A stretch of DNA of 64,000 nt from Neochlamydia sp. S13 (GCF_000648235.2 NZ_AP017977.1:1736001-1800000); one strand, 5' to 3'. Positions 55,212-64,000 are shown, numbered from the stretch's first letter. Notes: a model not told the origin generated them from the letters alone. A program made the numbers and translations.

Positions 55212-56993
55212 TTATGGTAGCTGCTCAGCTTCTCTTTCTATCTGCTGTTTTTCTTTTTCTGAAAGGAAATCCGTCATGACATACTCTATGAAATGCCTGA
55301 TTTGTTTTAATTTCTCTTCCAGGCTTAATCCCTCTATTGGTATAGAGATATCTTTAACAAATGTAAAATTTACAGATTTCCAAACCTGAATCGGATCTGA
55401 CTTTTTGATTGGGTAAGTTGCTTCTTCGCCAGCAATAGCTGCTAAATAGTAGCCCTCTCCAAATTCAATTACACTGGTAGTAACTCCTACCGCACTGTCC
55501 TTTAATGCAAGTAAGTATCCATCCTTATTTTCATTTGTAAAGAAAGCTATACTAAATAGAAAATTTAAAGGTCCTAGTAGATACCAATCTACATCTTCGT
55601 AAACATTATCCACACAATTTGCTACAATTTTTGTGATTTTTTCGTTACATCCTAATTTGAACGTTTGGGAAGGCTGGGAGTAATAAGGAGAAGGGTGATC
55701 GGGAATAGGAGCTAGCCCACGCCAAGGCGTAGCTTTATTCCCATAGTTAACTTGAAGCCCGCATATACCACCAGCGTAATAATCTATAATAGCGCTAATT
55801 TGTGTAATTTTTCCATATATTTTGAAATAAGGCATATCGTCAAAGCTGCTTGTAGTAGGTTGCTCATAATTGCCTCTTAAAGTAAAGCTACGAGGCATAC
55901 TATAGCTGGTAACGATATCTACAATGCTTGTGGTTTCATGCTTTAGAAATGCAAGGATTTTTTTTTCTTTTTCTAATAGAAAAGCAAAATGCCTATCTTG
56001 GGTAATTATAACTAAATTGAAGACAGAAATCACTTTTTTGATCATGATCTCCAAGTTGCTTTTCATTAAATCACTATAAGCATTCATCGTGTTTACATAG
56101 GCTGTACAAACCTCTTTAGCTATATCTTTTGTATCTTCAGCTGAAATCTGAGTGTTTATTTGATTTTTCCCTTTGCCGCTAAGCATTAGTTCTATCTTTT
56201 TCTTAGTACTATCAGATAAAAAAGTAAGAAAATCTTGCTCAGATTCTTGAATCTTTTTCCTAGTTTCCTCTATCCTCTTCTTAAAGGCTTCAGTGTAGTC
56301 ATCTAGAATGGATTCAAACGTTTCTTTAGCAACTTCGCTTTTTCTGTCTTTAATAAATTGATCAAAATTTTTTAGCTGATGACGTACTTTTTCGGAAATA
56401 GCATCTCTAGGTAAAAGACCATAGGCCGTAGAAAGATAATAATCGAGCTTATCAATAGCTTTTAAATATTGGCTTCTATAAGCTTCAGTCAGTCGCCTCT
56501 TACTAAAGTACAGCTCCTTTGTTTGTTGAAAAATGGTGATAGAGTAATTATCTATTCCTTGTAGCGTGTGAGCTTTTGCTTGCTCTAATTTCTGTGAACA
56601 AAAACTCTTGATTTCTTCTTGGCTCTTTTTTTCTTCTTCCACTAGCTTAATGACCCTATCTAAGGTCTCTTTCTTGGCCAAATCTTCTTTGACTTGATTA
56701 ATTAACTCTTTGGATACACCTGAGATAATTTTTTCTCTTATTTCTCTAACAGAAGATTGGTATTTTTCTAAATGAGGCAGGCAACACCCTTCAGACTCTT
56801 TCTTTAAATCTTCTTCAAACGCTGGCAAGCTTCCTTTAAGAGCGAAAGCTAGTTTTTTTTCTTCTACGCTTACTAGAGGCTCTCCTGGATATGATTGCTC
56901 AGCATGAAAAGATGATTCGTCAAATACATCTGGCGAAGAAAATAGGGGCCATTGAGTCATGCTTTTCCACTCACTTGCATTACTTACATGCAT
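55212..56993 (-). CDS. Coiled-coil protein with jacalin-lectin-like C-terminal region (left copy)
   Basis: A 593-residue protein without signal peptide. Residues about 30-360 are helical and charged, with coiled-coil-like stretches. Residues about 388-525 look like a jacalin-type beta-prism lectin: GKITQISAIIDYYAGGICGL, then QVNYG, then FKLGCNEKITKIVANCVDNV, then SIAFFTNEN, then AIAGEEATYPI, in the order of that fold. This domain call is from pattern only. It suggests sugar binding on host or bacterial surfaces. A nearly identical inverted copy lies at 61779. The run of nine A at 55958-55966 (T on plus) keeps this copy in frame. ATG 56993 has AAGAGGTG upstream. Confidence 0.72.
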   Translation of the reverse strand: MHVSNASEWKSMTQWPLFSSPDVFDESSFHAEQSYPGEPLVSVEEKKLAFALKGSLPAFEEDLKKESEGCCLPHLEKYQSSVREIREKIISGVSKELINQVKEDLAKKETLDRVIKLVEEEKKSQEEIKSFCSQKLEQAKAHTLQGIDNYSITIFQQTKELYFSKRRLTEAYRSQYLKAIDKLDYYLSTAYGLLPRDAISEKVRHQLKNFDQFIKDRKSEVAKETFESILDDYTEAFKKRIEETRKKIQESEQDFLTFLSDSTKKKIELMLSGKGKNQINTQISAEDTKDIAKEVCTAYVNTMNAYSDLMKSNLEIMIKKVISVFNLVIITQDRHFAFLLEKEKKILAFLKHETTSIVDIVTSYSMPRSFTLRGNYEQPTTSSFDDMPYFKIYGKITQISAIIDYYAGGICGLQVNYGNKATPWRGLAPIPDHPSPYYSQPSQTFKLGCNEKITKIVANCVDNVYEDVDWYLLGPLNFLFSIAFFTNENKDGYLLALKDSAVGVTTSVIEFGEGYYLAAIAGEEATYPIKKSDPIQVWKSVNFTFVKDISIPIEGLSLEEKLKQIRHFIEYVMTDFLSEKEKQQIEREAEQLP

Positions 56994-57157
56994 GGGACAC
57001 CTCTTGTATGTCTTATTTAATAAACACTTGGAGTAGCGTTAGCTTTATCCTATACGCTTTCTAATTTTGTAATACTTTTCCAACCCCAACTTTCTATCCC
57101 TCTTTTTTTTAAAGTATTAATGTGTAGATTGAGGGTTAAGAAGAAATAAAGAAAGAA

Positions 57158-57186
57158 ATCCAAGCATTCATTGAATGCTTGAATAG
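57158..57186. terminator. Palindromic terminator after the CLLA gene
   Basis: A near-perfect palindrome (arms CAAGCATTCA and TGAATGCTTG) follows the 57196 stop, with pyrimidine-rich T runs on both sides, so it may act in both directions. Its twin is at 61600-61624. Confidence 0.6.
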
Positions 57187-57195
57187 TTTTTTTTC

Positions 57196-57768
57196 TTATG
57201 CTAACAAGCATCTAACCGTATGATTATCTTCCTGTTTGCTTACCTCGTAGCTCTCATTTTGTGTGTTTGTAGGCATAGCGTTCCAAGCTGGTGGGTGCTG
57301 CATATTCCATGCAGGCTGCTGCATGCTCTCCCTAGGCATGGGGATGAAGCAAGAAGAATAGCTAGTCTTATCATCTGAGATGACATCTTGTTCTATTCTT
57401 TTTTGCATTTCTTCTTGCTCTTTTTCTTGCTCCTCTATTTCCTTCCTTAAGGCTTCTTCTCGAGCGGCAAAATTTTTATTAAATTCAGCTTCTTTTTGTT
57501 CTGAAACTCGAATACGCTCTCTTAATTCCTGTTCAAATTTAGTGGTCTCTTCTTGTAAAACAATATTACGGCTTTTTATATTAAGATCCGCTCGGTGCGC
57601 TTGCAGCTTTTTTTCCTCTTCTAACAGTTCTCCTACTGTCGCGATGACTTGAAGCCTACGTTCATAATTATCCTCAATCTCTTTCTTTGTTCTATGCATT
57701 GCTTGGTCAAATTTAGGATAGAGAGTATGTACGTTATATGAAGAACCATCTATTTGTTGTGTATTCAT
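57196..57768 (-). CDS. Coiled-coil protein with C-terminal CaaX-like box (CLLA)
   Basis: A 190-residue protein unique to the left arm. The open frame runs to 57816, but ATG 57768 has AAGGAG seven bases upstream and is preferred. Residues about 25-130 form a Glu/Lys-rich coiled coil (RRLQVIATVGELLEEEKKLQ; EALRKEIEEQEKEQEEMQKR). A Gln/Pro/Trp-containing linker with two PAWN motifs follows. The protein ends Val-Arg-Cys-Leu-Leu-Ala, fitting a eukaryotic CaaX prenylation box (X = Ala favours farnesyl). Bacteria lack this modification, but some injected effectors use the host enzymes. No family was recognised. Confidence 0.68.
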   Translation of the reverse strand: MNTQQIDGSSYNVHTLYPKFDQAMHRTKKEIEDNYERRLQVIATVGELLEEEKKLQAHRADLNIKSRNIVLQEETTKFEQELRERIRVSEQKEAEFNKNFAAREEALRKEIEEQEKEQEEMQKRIEQDVISDDKTSYSSCFIPMPRESMQQPAWNMQHPPAWNAMPTNTQNESYEVSKQEDNHTVRCLLA

Positions 57769-57784
57769 GCTAATCTCCTTGATT

Positions 57785-58873
57785 TTACATAAGCTGGCAT
57801 TCAATAGGTCTGCCATATATATTAAGGCAGTGATAAACTAAAGTGCCTAAGTTGAGGGCAGATTCAGTCTGTCCTAGTGCTTCCGAAGTACGCTGGGGTA
57901 TCCCTATTATTACATTTGCTCTTCTTTTTTTTCTTTCTGAACTAGCATTCACTTTCCTTGGAGCTATCCAATAAGCCTGATATAGCATGTTTCTGCGCTT
58001 CCAAAACGATTTTATCCTCCGCCCCCATTCCCTTGCGATTCTCAGTTTGTTTTACTTACTATCCAGTTCTCTCTTTCCATAATATCTAGTATGCTTTTTG
58101 TCTATCTCTTCAGACGCCACAATTTCTGCTTGCATTATTTGATCATATGTTTGAGCTTCTTCTTTTAGGTAGTGGCTATGCAGCTTTATAAAAATCTCTG
58201 CTTCAGTGTAGTGTGCTTGATGAATGACATCTAAACCTGCCTCTAAAATTTTTATACTTTTGACTCTCAGGTCAAAGGCCACGTCAATAAGCCCTCTTAT
58301 TCTTTGATCTCTAAGCTCTAAATTTTTGGCTATTAACTCTTGATAAATTCTAACGGTTTTAGCCGTGGCTTCTTTTATATCGTTATTGAACTCTTTTAAT
58401 AATTCATATCTTTTCAATTCTTCGTTGGAGAGATTTTCTTTGTTTATCATTTCTAAGACATAGGTAGCTAATCTTTCATCCACTTTGTGTGCTTGGTGGC
58501 TGAAAGCTTGTATTCTTTCCTTTGCCTCATAGGCCACTTCTTGGATATCCCCAATCGCGCTCTTGATTAAGGTATTCGCTTGCTCAAAGAAGCTGTCTAA
58601 AGATTGGATGCATATGTTTCCTCCATTAGCTGCATCTTCTATATACTTGGCACCTAACATTGACAATTGGTGGACAGATTGGCTGGCTAGTGCTAGCTCT
58701 TGGCGAGCTTGAGATAAGTGCTGAATTGATAAATTTGAAATTCTTGATAAAGGGCTTGAATTTCTACCAAAGAGAGAGGGCCCTGAAAAGGGAGAAGGCC
58801 CTGAAAGGGGGGAATGTCCTGAAAAAGGGGAAGGCCTTGATAAAGAACCTAAGTTACTGTTAAAAGGGGTCAT
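57785..58873 (-). pseudogene. Truncated paralogue of the CLLM coiled-coil protein (left copy)
   Basis: The intact frame, 58873 to 58052, gives 273 residues: a Ser/Pro-rich start with SPFSGPSP-type repeats, then SNLSIQHLSQARQELALASQ and a helical body (about 55-265) closely like the 353-residue right-arm protein. It ends early at DSK. Downstream, homology to the right copy continues out of frame and past stops (e.g. MLYQAYWIAPRKVNA against DQAYRMAQMEFNA) down to a final Cys-Gln-Leu-Met at about 57785. So the ancestor also ended in a CaaX-like box, now detached. The 273-residue product may still be made; it has a GGAGAG site before ATG 58873. Confidence 0.7.
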
Positions 58874-59045
58874 TATATAAGCTCTCCTTATTTTTTAAAC
58901 TGAACTAAGTTACCTACATTTCGACTCTTTAAACCTTAGCTGTATTGCTCAGCTTAGCCACTACATACCTATCAAATAAACAACTGTTGCTTATAACGAT
59001 AATGTATATAAATTATTATCCTTATTCATGTCTACTTTTTTTAAA

Positions 59046-60238
59046 AAAATCATAATTATTCAGGTCTTTATTTGCTATGTAGTACTACTTCGTTAAATTT
59101 AAGGGGAATCAAAAAATAGCCTTTTAGATGAGCCGCGAATAGCTTGGCAAGAATGGCAAATGATAATGCAAAATAAGTTGTTGATTAACCTTCTTACTTG
59201 AGGTAGAGTCATCGAATTTTTTTTTCTTTTGTTCGATATTTCAGTAAGGTTAAGAAGCTTTAAGCCATAAAATATAGCGTCAGATGAGGGTGTAGCCCTA
59301 GCCATGAACGTCCTCAAAATGATCTAATCCTAACTCGTCTTTCATCTGTTGATAGCCTTGTTTGATTTTCCATCTTTCATGAATCCATTCCGTCATACGT
59401 GGAAGAGGAGTATCTTTTAAGGCATTGGAAACATAATATTTGTATTGATCATTTCCTAACTTTTCAATCACTAGCTATCTATCCGCATCTGATCGATAAA
59501 ATGCCCCTGTGATCGTTTCTTTAACCCTTATAGCCGTTACTTCACTATATTTTTTCGATTTAAGGCTTAAAGTTGCTTTTTGCCACTTACTTCCTTGCTG
59601 TAACAGTTTTTTCAACCATTTCGTGGCACGCAAGAGCTTAAAGTTTCTATCGGCTACTTCTGAATATTTTCTCGGCCTACCTCTAGTGTTCTGCATAGAA
59701 TTTAAAGGAATATCGCTAGGCCAAAAGCTATGATTTTCAGGAATTTGAGCTCCAAAGGTTAGCTGTCTTTTATCTAATTCTCCCAATAACTCTCGTTTTT
59801 CTCCATAATCGGCATCAAAAACAAGCGCTTCCTAGAGAAAGTTTTCCTGCAGAATACTATCTAAAAGATGCAAAGCAAGCTCCCATTTCTTTAAAAACTT
59901 GTACCTTGCCAGTGGAATTTTGGCTACCTGCATTCTTTTTTTGCTTTTTGTCCAGCATTGGGGAAGGAATCATTCACCTATGATAGGAAAATGCTCTTTG
60001 TCTTTTTCACAGTAATGCCAGGTTACGATTGATTGGCAAATTGTTGAATAGCTTGTTCATTTCCTCCAGGAAGCCTTTTTGCCATAGGCTCGATAGATTT
60101 CCTTTCCCCCTCCAATATTAATCCTGCTATGTACAATCTGCACCAGTGAACTCTTTCTGATCTTCCTGAGTTGGCTTTAAAAACATTAATCCATTCATTA
60201 ACTTGTTCGCGAATAGAATTTAATTGCTCTAGATCCAT
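59046..60238 (-). pseudogene. IS701-like transposase remnant in the duplication loop
   Basis: On the minus strand from 60238: LNSIREQVNEWINVFKANSG, YIAGLILEGERKSIEPMAKR, then after stops and shifts ELALHLLDSIL, EALVFDADYGEKRELLGELD, NTRGRPRKYSEVADRNFKLL and a WIHERWKIKQGYQQMKDELG end near 59350. The order matches IS701-family transposases. The DDT catalytic region around the first Asp is largely deleted, so it is inactive. It sits exactly between the inverted arms. Confidence 0.72.
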
Positions 60239-60503
60239 TGCCCCCTCCTTAATTAATAAAACTTCCCTACATTAATATCAGAAAGACACTTAACGAGGTA
60301 GTACTGATTATTTTTTTTGCTGAGGAGTGTAGGATATAGAAAAGAATTATCTTAAAAAAGTAGACATGAATAAGAATAATAATTTATATCCATGTTCGTT
60401 AATAAGCGACAAGTGCCTATTTAATAGGCATACAGTGGCTAAGCGGCAAACTTTTAAAGAGTCCAACTTATGTAACTCAACTCCCTAAAAAAGGAAACTT
60501 ATT
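60239..60503. other. Leader region of the right arm
   Basis: 265 bp. From about 60350 on it is homologous to the left-arm leader (58874-59042, inverted). A good ribosome site (AAAAGGAAA) precedes ATG 60504. No clear promoter was found. Confidence 0.4.
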
Positions 60504-61565
60504 ATGGTAAACAATCTTAATAGTAACTCAAGCCTTTTATCACGGCCCTCCCCTTTGTCAGGTCCCTCTCCCTTTGGAAGGGCTGCAAGTCCTTTATCAA
60601 ATGTATCGAATTTATCGCTACAAAACTTATCTCAAAATCGTCAAGAAGTGGATTTAGCTGGTCGCTCTGTTCAAAAAGTATCGTTGTTAGGTGCCAAATA
60701 CATAGAAGATGCGGTTAACGGGGGAGCCTTAAGCGTCAAATCAGTTGAAACCTTTTTTGAACAGGCGGATGCTTTGATTAAAAGCAGGATAGGCGATATC
60801 CAAAAAGTAGCGGACGAAGCTAGGCAAAGAATAGAAACTTTTATGAGAAAAGCAGATGAGGCTGATACTAGGTTTGCCGAATTTGCTGTCCAGATGATGA
60901 AAATAGAATTGTCTCAAGAAAATCTTGAGAGATATCAAGTGTTAAAGCAAGTCAATATGGACTTGAAAAATGCTTACTCGGATACGACTAGAACTTATAT
61001 GACACTGCAGAAAGAATTAGCTGGGATGGACGAGAGGTGGAAAGGAATTATTGAAGTGGCATTTGATGAGAGGATCAAAGGGATAAAAATTTTGGAAGCA
61101 GGTTTAGATGTTATTCACCAAGCTCAAAACCATGAAGTAGAAATTTTTATAAAACTACATAGCCAATACTTGAAAGAAGAAGCTCAAATTTATGATCAAA
61201 TAATGCAAGCAGAAGTTTTTAACTCGGAAGAAAGAGATAAAGAGCATGCTAGACATATAAAAGAGAACGAATTAGATATCAAGCGAGACAAACTAAAATT
61301 TAAAAGAAGGGAAGCGGAAGATAGGGTAGCTTTGGAAGCAAAAAAAAATGCTTATGATCAGGCTTATCGCATGGCTCAAATGGAATTTAATGCTGGGATA
61401 GAAAAAGAAAAAATAAGAGTAAACGAAAGAATAGAAATGGCCAAACAAGCCTCTCAGCTACCCCAACCTTCCCCTAAGCCTAAGCCCTCTCCAGGACCTA
61501 ATCTACCTCTTCCGTTGCCTATACCACCTTTACCTATTCCGTCTCCTGGTTGCCTTCTTATGTAA
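60504..61565 (+). CDS. Coiled-coil protein with Pro-rich linker and CaaX box (CLLM)
   Basis: A 353-residue protein, the full-length form of the pair. It has a Ser/Pro-rich start (SRPSPLSGPSPFGRAASPLS), a helical body (about 40-310) with coiled-coil stretches, then a proline-rich tail (PQPSPKPKPSPGP; PLPLPIPPLPIPSP) that ends Gly-Cys-Leu-Leu-Met and stops. A cysteine four residues from the end, two aliphatic residues and Met is a textbook farnesylation CaaX box, and the flexible tail would expose it. No family was recognised. A host-prenylated effector is the inference; secretion is not shown by the sequence. Confidence 0.75.
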   Translation: MVNNLNSNSSLLSRPSPLSGPSPFGRAASPLSNVSNLSLQNLSQNRQEVDLAGRSVQKVSLLGAKYIEDAVNGGALSVKSVETFFEQADALIKSRIGDIQKVADEARQRIETFMRKADEADTRFAEFAVQMMKIELSQENLERYQVLKQVNMDLKNAYSDTTRTYMTLQKELAGMDERWKGIIEVAFDERIKGIKILEAGLDVIHQAQNHEVEIFIKLHSQYLKEEAQIYDQIMQAEVFNSEERDKEHARHIKENELDIKRDKLKFKRREAEDRVALEAKKNAYDQAYRMAQMEFNAGIEKEKIRVNERIEMAKQASQLPQPSPKPKPSPGPNLPLPLPIPPLPIPSPGCLLM

Positions 61566-61599
61566 AAAAAATTTAAGGAACCTTAGGAAAGAAAATTCA

Positions 61600-61624
61600 T
61601 TCAAGCATTCATTGAATGCTTGAA
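61600..61624. terminator. Palindromic terminator after the CLLM gene
   Basis: A 25-base near-perfect palindrome (arms TTCAAGCATTCA and TGAATGCTTGAA around one base), followed by TTTCTTTTCTTATTCC, 35 bases after the stop. It is the twin of the one at 57158-57186. Confidence 0.65.
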
Positions 61625-61778
61625 TTTCTTTTCTTATTCCTTCTTAACTCTCAATTTACCTAATTGAAGCATACATATAGAACAGAGAGGTAAGGTTGAA
61701 AAATTATTACAGGATGAAAAAGCGTATAGGATAGAGCTAACGCTATTCTAAGTATTTATTAAATAAGACATACAAGAG

Positions 61779-63556
61779 GTGTCCCATGCAAGTGAGTGGA
61801 AAAGCATGACTCAATGGCCCCTATTTTCTTCGCCAGATGTATCGGACGAATCATCTTTTCATGCTGAGCAATCATATCCAGGAGAGCCTTTAGTAAGCGT
61901 AGAAGAAAAAAAACTAGCTTTCGCTCTTAAAGGAAGCTTGCCAGCGTTTGAGGAAGATTTAAAGAAAGAGTCTGAAGGATGTTGCCTGCCTCATTTAGAA
62001 AAATATCAATCTTCTGTTAGAGAAATAAGAGAAAAAATTATCTCAGGCGTATCCAAAGAGTTAATTAATCAAGTTAAAGAAGATTTGACCAAGAAAGAGA
62101 CCTTAGATAGGGTCATTAAGTTAGTAGAAGAAGAAAAAAAGACCCAAGAAGAAATTAAAAATTTTTGCTCACAGAAATTAGAGCAAGCAAAAGCTCAAAC
62201 GCTACAAGGAATAAATAATTACTCTATCACCATTTTTCAACAAACAAAGGAGCTGTATTTTAGTAAAAGGCGACTGACTGAAGCTTATAGAAGCCAATAT
62301 TTAAAAGCTATTGATAAGCTCGATTATTATCTTTCTATGGCCTATGGGCTTTTACCTAGAGATGCTATTTCCGAAAAAGTACGTTATCAGCTAAAAAATT
62401 TTGATCAATTTATTAAAGACAGAAAAAGCGAAGTTGCTAAAGAAACGTTTGAAGCCATTCTAGATGACTACACTGAAGCCTTTAAGAAGAGGATAGAGAA
62501 AACTAGGAAAAAGATTCAAGAATCTGAGCCAGATTTTCTTACTTTTTTATCTGATAGTACTAAGAAAAAAATAGAACTAATGCTTACCGGCAAAGGGAAA
62601 AATCAAATAAATACTCAGATTTCAGCTGAAGATACAAAAGATATAGCTAAAGAGGTTTGTACAGCCTATGCAAACACAATGAATGCTTATAGTGATTTAA
62701 TGAAAAATAACTTGGAGATCATGATCAAAAAAGTGATTTGTGCCTTCAATTTAGTTATAGTTACCCAAGATAGGCATTTTGCTTTTCTATTAGAAAAAGA
62801 AAAAAAATCCTTGCATTTCTAAAGCATGAAACCACAAGCATTGTAGATATCGTTACCAGCTATAGTATGCCTCATAGCTTTACTTTAAGAGGCAATTATA
62901 AGAAACCTACTACAAGCAGCTTTGACGATATGCCTTATTTCAAAATATATGGGAAAATTACACAAATTAGTGCTATCACAGATTATTACAATGATGGTAT
63001 ATACGGGCTTCAAGTTAACTATGGGAATAAAGCTACGCCTTGGCGTGGGCTAGCTCCTAATCCCGATCACCCTTCACCTCATTACTCCAAGCCTTCCCAC
63101 ACGTTCAAATTAGGATGTAACGAAAAAATCACAAAAATTGTAGCAAATTGTGTGGATAATGTTTACGATGTAGATTGGTTGTATTCACAAGGACCTTTAT
63201 GTTTCCTATTAAGTATAGCTTTCTTTACAAATGAAAATAAGGATGGATACTTGCTTGGATTAGAGCTGGGCAGCGCGGTAGGAGTTACTACTAGTGTAAT
63301 TGAATTTGGAGAGGGCTACTATTTAGCAGCTATTGCTGGCGAAGAAGCAACTTACCCAATCAGAAAGTCAGATCCGATTCAGGTTTGGAAATCTGTAAAT
63401 TTTACATGTGTTAAAGATCTCTCTATACCAATAGAGGGATTAAGCCTGGAAGAGAAATTAAAACAAATCAGGCATTTCATAGAGTATGTCATGACGGATT
63501 TCCTTTCAGAAAAAGAAAAACAGCAGATAGAAAGAGAAGCTGAGCAGCTACCATAA
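61779..63556 (+). pseudogene. Right copy of the jacalin-like coiled-coil gene, frameshifted
   Basis: This is nearly identical to the 55212-56993 gene but damaged twice. First, 13 bases are missing after the ATG (left copy ATGCA-TGTAAGTA-ATGCA; right copy keeps one ATGCA), so ATG 61786 is out of frame. GTG 61779 or ATG 61807 (MTQWPLF) could start instead. Second, a run has eight A (62800-62807) where the left copy has nine, so the first frame stops at 62822 and the jacalin-like part continues in a second frame to 63556. A -1 slip on A_AAA_AAA would restore it. It may be a pseudogene or be partly rescued. Confidence 0.8.
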
Positions 63557-63874
63557 CATACTCATAAATAGTAAATTAAAGAAGATTAATAGAATTGGCA
63601 TTAAATTCTGATGGAGGCCTTGCTATCGGTATAGAACAAAAACAGAAAAAATCCGTCTAAAAAGTTATACGGTTGCCTTTTATGAGGAGCTCACCTTACG
63701 CAGGCATAGAACTCCTTTGTAAATTTTGCAGTTCTTGATAGGCCATCTGATTGGCTTTAAGGATTAACTTATATTTTAAAGCAAAGTGATTAAGTAAGGT
63801 TTTAATTTTAAGAAATTCAAGCTTGCAATAAGCGATAAGGTGTCCTAGACAGTACTTGACCTGACACACATGAG
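63557..63874. other. Arm end and IS debris
   Basis: To 63663 this is the duplicated 3' flank. From about 63700 to 63830 the minus strand keeps a transposase-like tail (KLEFLKIKTLLNHFALKYKL; ILKANQMAYQELQN) with no start. At about 63841-63866 the sequence TGTCCTAGACAGTACTTGAC may be the end of the next element. Confidence 0.4.
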
Positions 63875-64000
63875 TTACCTGGCAGGTACTATTTCTGTCA
63901 GTTGTAACTTATCTAACATCTTTTCTTGCGCAAGATGTTTTGCATCTAAGAATGTTTGTAAAGGCGTCTTGCCAAAACAATACTTTCCTGTATGTGTTCT
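63875..64000 (-). CDS. Integrase-type transposase (IS481-like), C-terminal end only
   Basis: The last 41 codons of a transposase that enters from beyond the window: RTHTGKYCFGKTPLQTFLDA, then KHLAQEKMLDKLQL, ending IVPAR. The GKYCFGKTPLQTFLD run is typical of the C-terminus of IS481-like, rve-domain transposases. Completeness cannot be judged. Confidence 0.6.
   Translation of the reverse strand, partial: RTHTGKYCFGKTPLQTFLDAKHLAQEKMLDKLQLTEIVPAR

Larger units (their letters stand above)
55105..59042. repeat. Left arm of a large inverted duplication
   Basis: Read on the minus strand, this arm matches 60350-63663 on the plus strand, from TTTTTAGACGG beside the IS66 end to AAAAAGTAGACATGAATAAG at the inner edge. 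It is longer than the right arm mainly because it has an extra gene (57196-57768). Confidence 0.85.
60350..63663. repeat. Right arm of the large inverted duplication
   Basis: Inverted match to 55105-59042. It holds the CLLM coiled-coil gene and the second jacalin-like gene and lacks the 190-residue CLLA gene. Confidence 0.85.

Overview
The window looks like the chromosome of an amoeba-associated chlamydia (Parachlamydiaceae, most like Neochlamydia). This is judged from content and gene order, without a database search. Evidence: two tandem NTT-type nucleotide transporters (23.5-26.9 kb), an EUO-like regulator beside a Tsp protease and gltX, a phoH / hypothetical / double-SH3b trio that matches remembered Chlamydia trachomatis order (CT015-CT017), a dnaQ-ysxC-tsaE-DUF2709 run, and three paralogous proteins with an F-box-like N-terminus and long leucine-rich repeats. 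Genes are AT-rich, with wide spacers full of decayed insertion sequences.

Layout. 1-12.5 kb is core: phoH (cut by the window edge), a chlamydial hypothetical, a secreted SH3b protein, rmuC, a PAP2 phosphatase overlapping lexA, pssA, and an M16C protease. 12-17.6 kb: euo, tsp, gltX and a MscS channel. 18-20.6 kb: two coiled-coil proteins with hydrophobic C-termini. 20.9-29.1 kb: a GT25 glycosyltransferase, a 165-bp IS66-type MITE, pgsA-like, two NTT carriers, pgk and pdxH. 29.2-45.1 kb is accessory: IS630, IS5, IS982 and IS1634 elements or remnants around a secreted DUF11 protein with a small outer-membrane-like partner, and three tandem F-box/LRR genes with a shared promoter. 45.3-53.2 kb returns to core: a zinc-finger hypothetical, pdxST, dnaQ, ysxC, tsaE, a DUF2709 gene, leucine dehydrogenase and argS. 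53.4-55.1 kb is an IS66 element.

55.1-63.7 kb is the most unusual part: an inverted duplication of about 3.3-3.9 kb per arm around a decayed IS701-like transposase. Each arm carries a gene for a coiled-coil protein with a jacalin-lectin-like C-terminal region and a gene for a coiled-coil protein whose C-terminus is, or was, a eukaryotic CaaX prenylation box (CLLM; CQLM in the decayed copy). The left arm has a third gene ending in CLLA. With the F-box/LRR cluster these make a plausible set of host-directed effectors: substrate receptors for host SCF ubiquitin ligase, and proteins that host prenyltransferases could anchor to membranes.

A second theme is frame breaks. Three transposase genes and the right-arm jacalin-like gene are interrupted at runs of 8-9 adenines, always in the direction that a -1 frameshift would repair.
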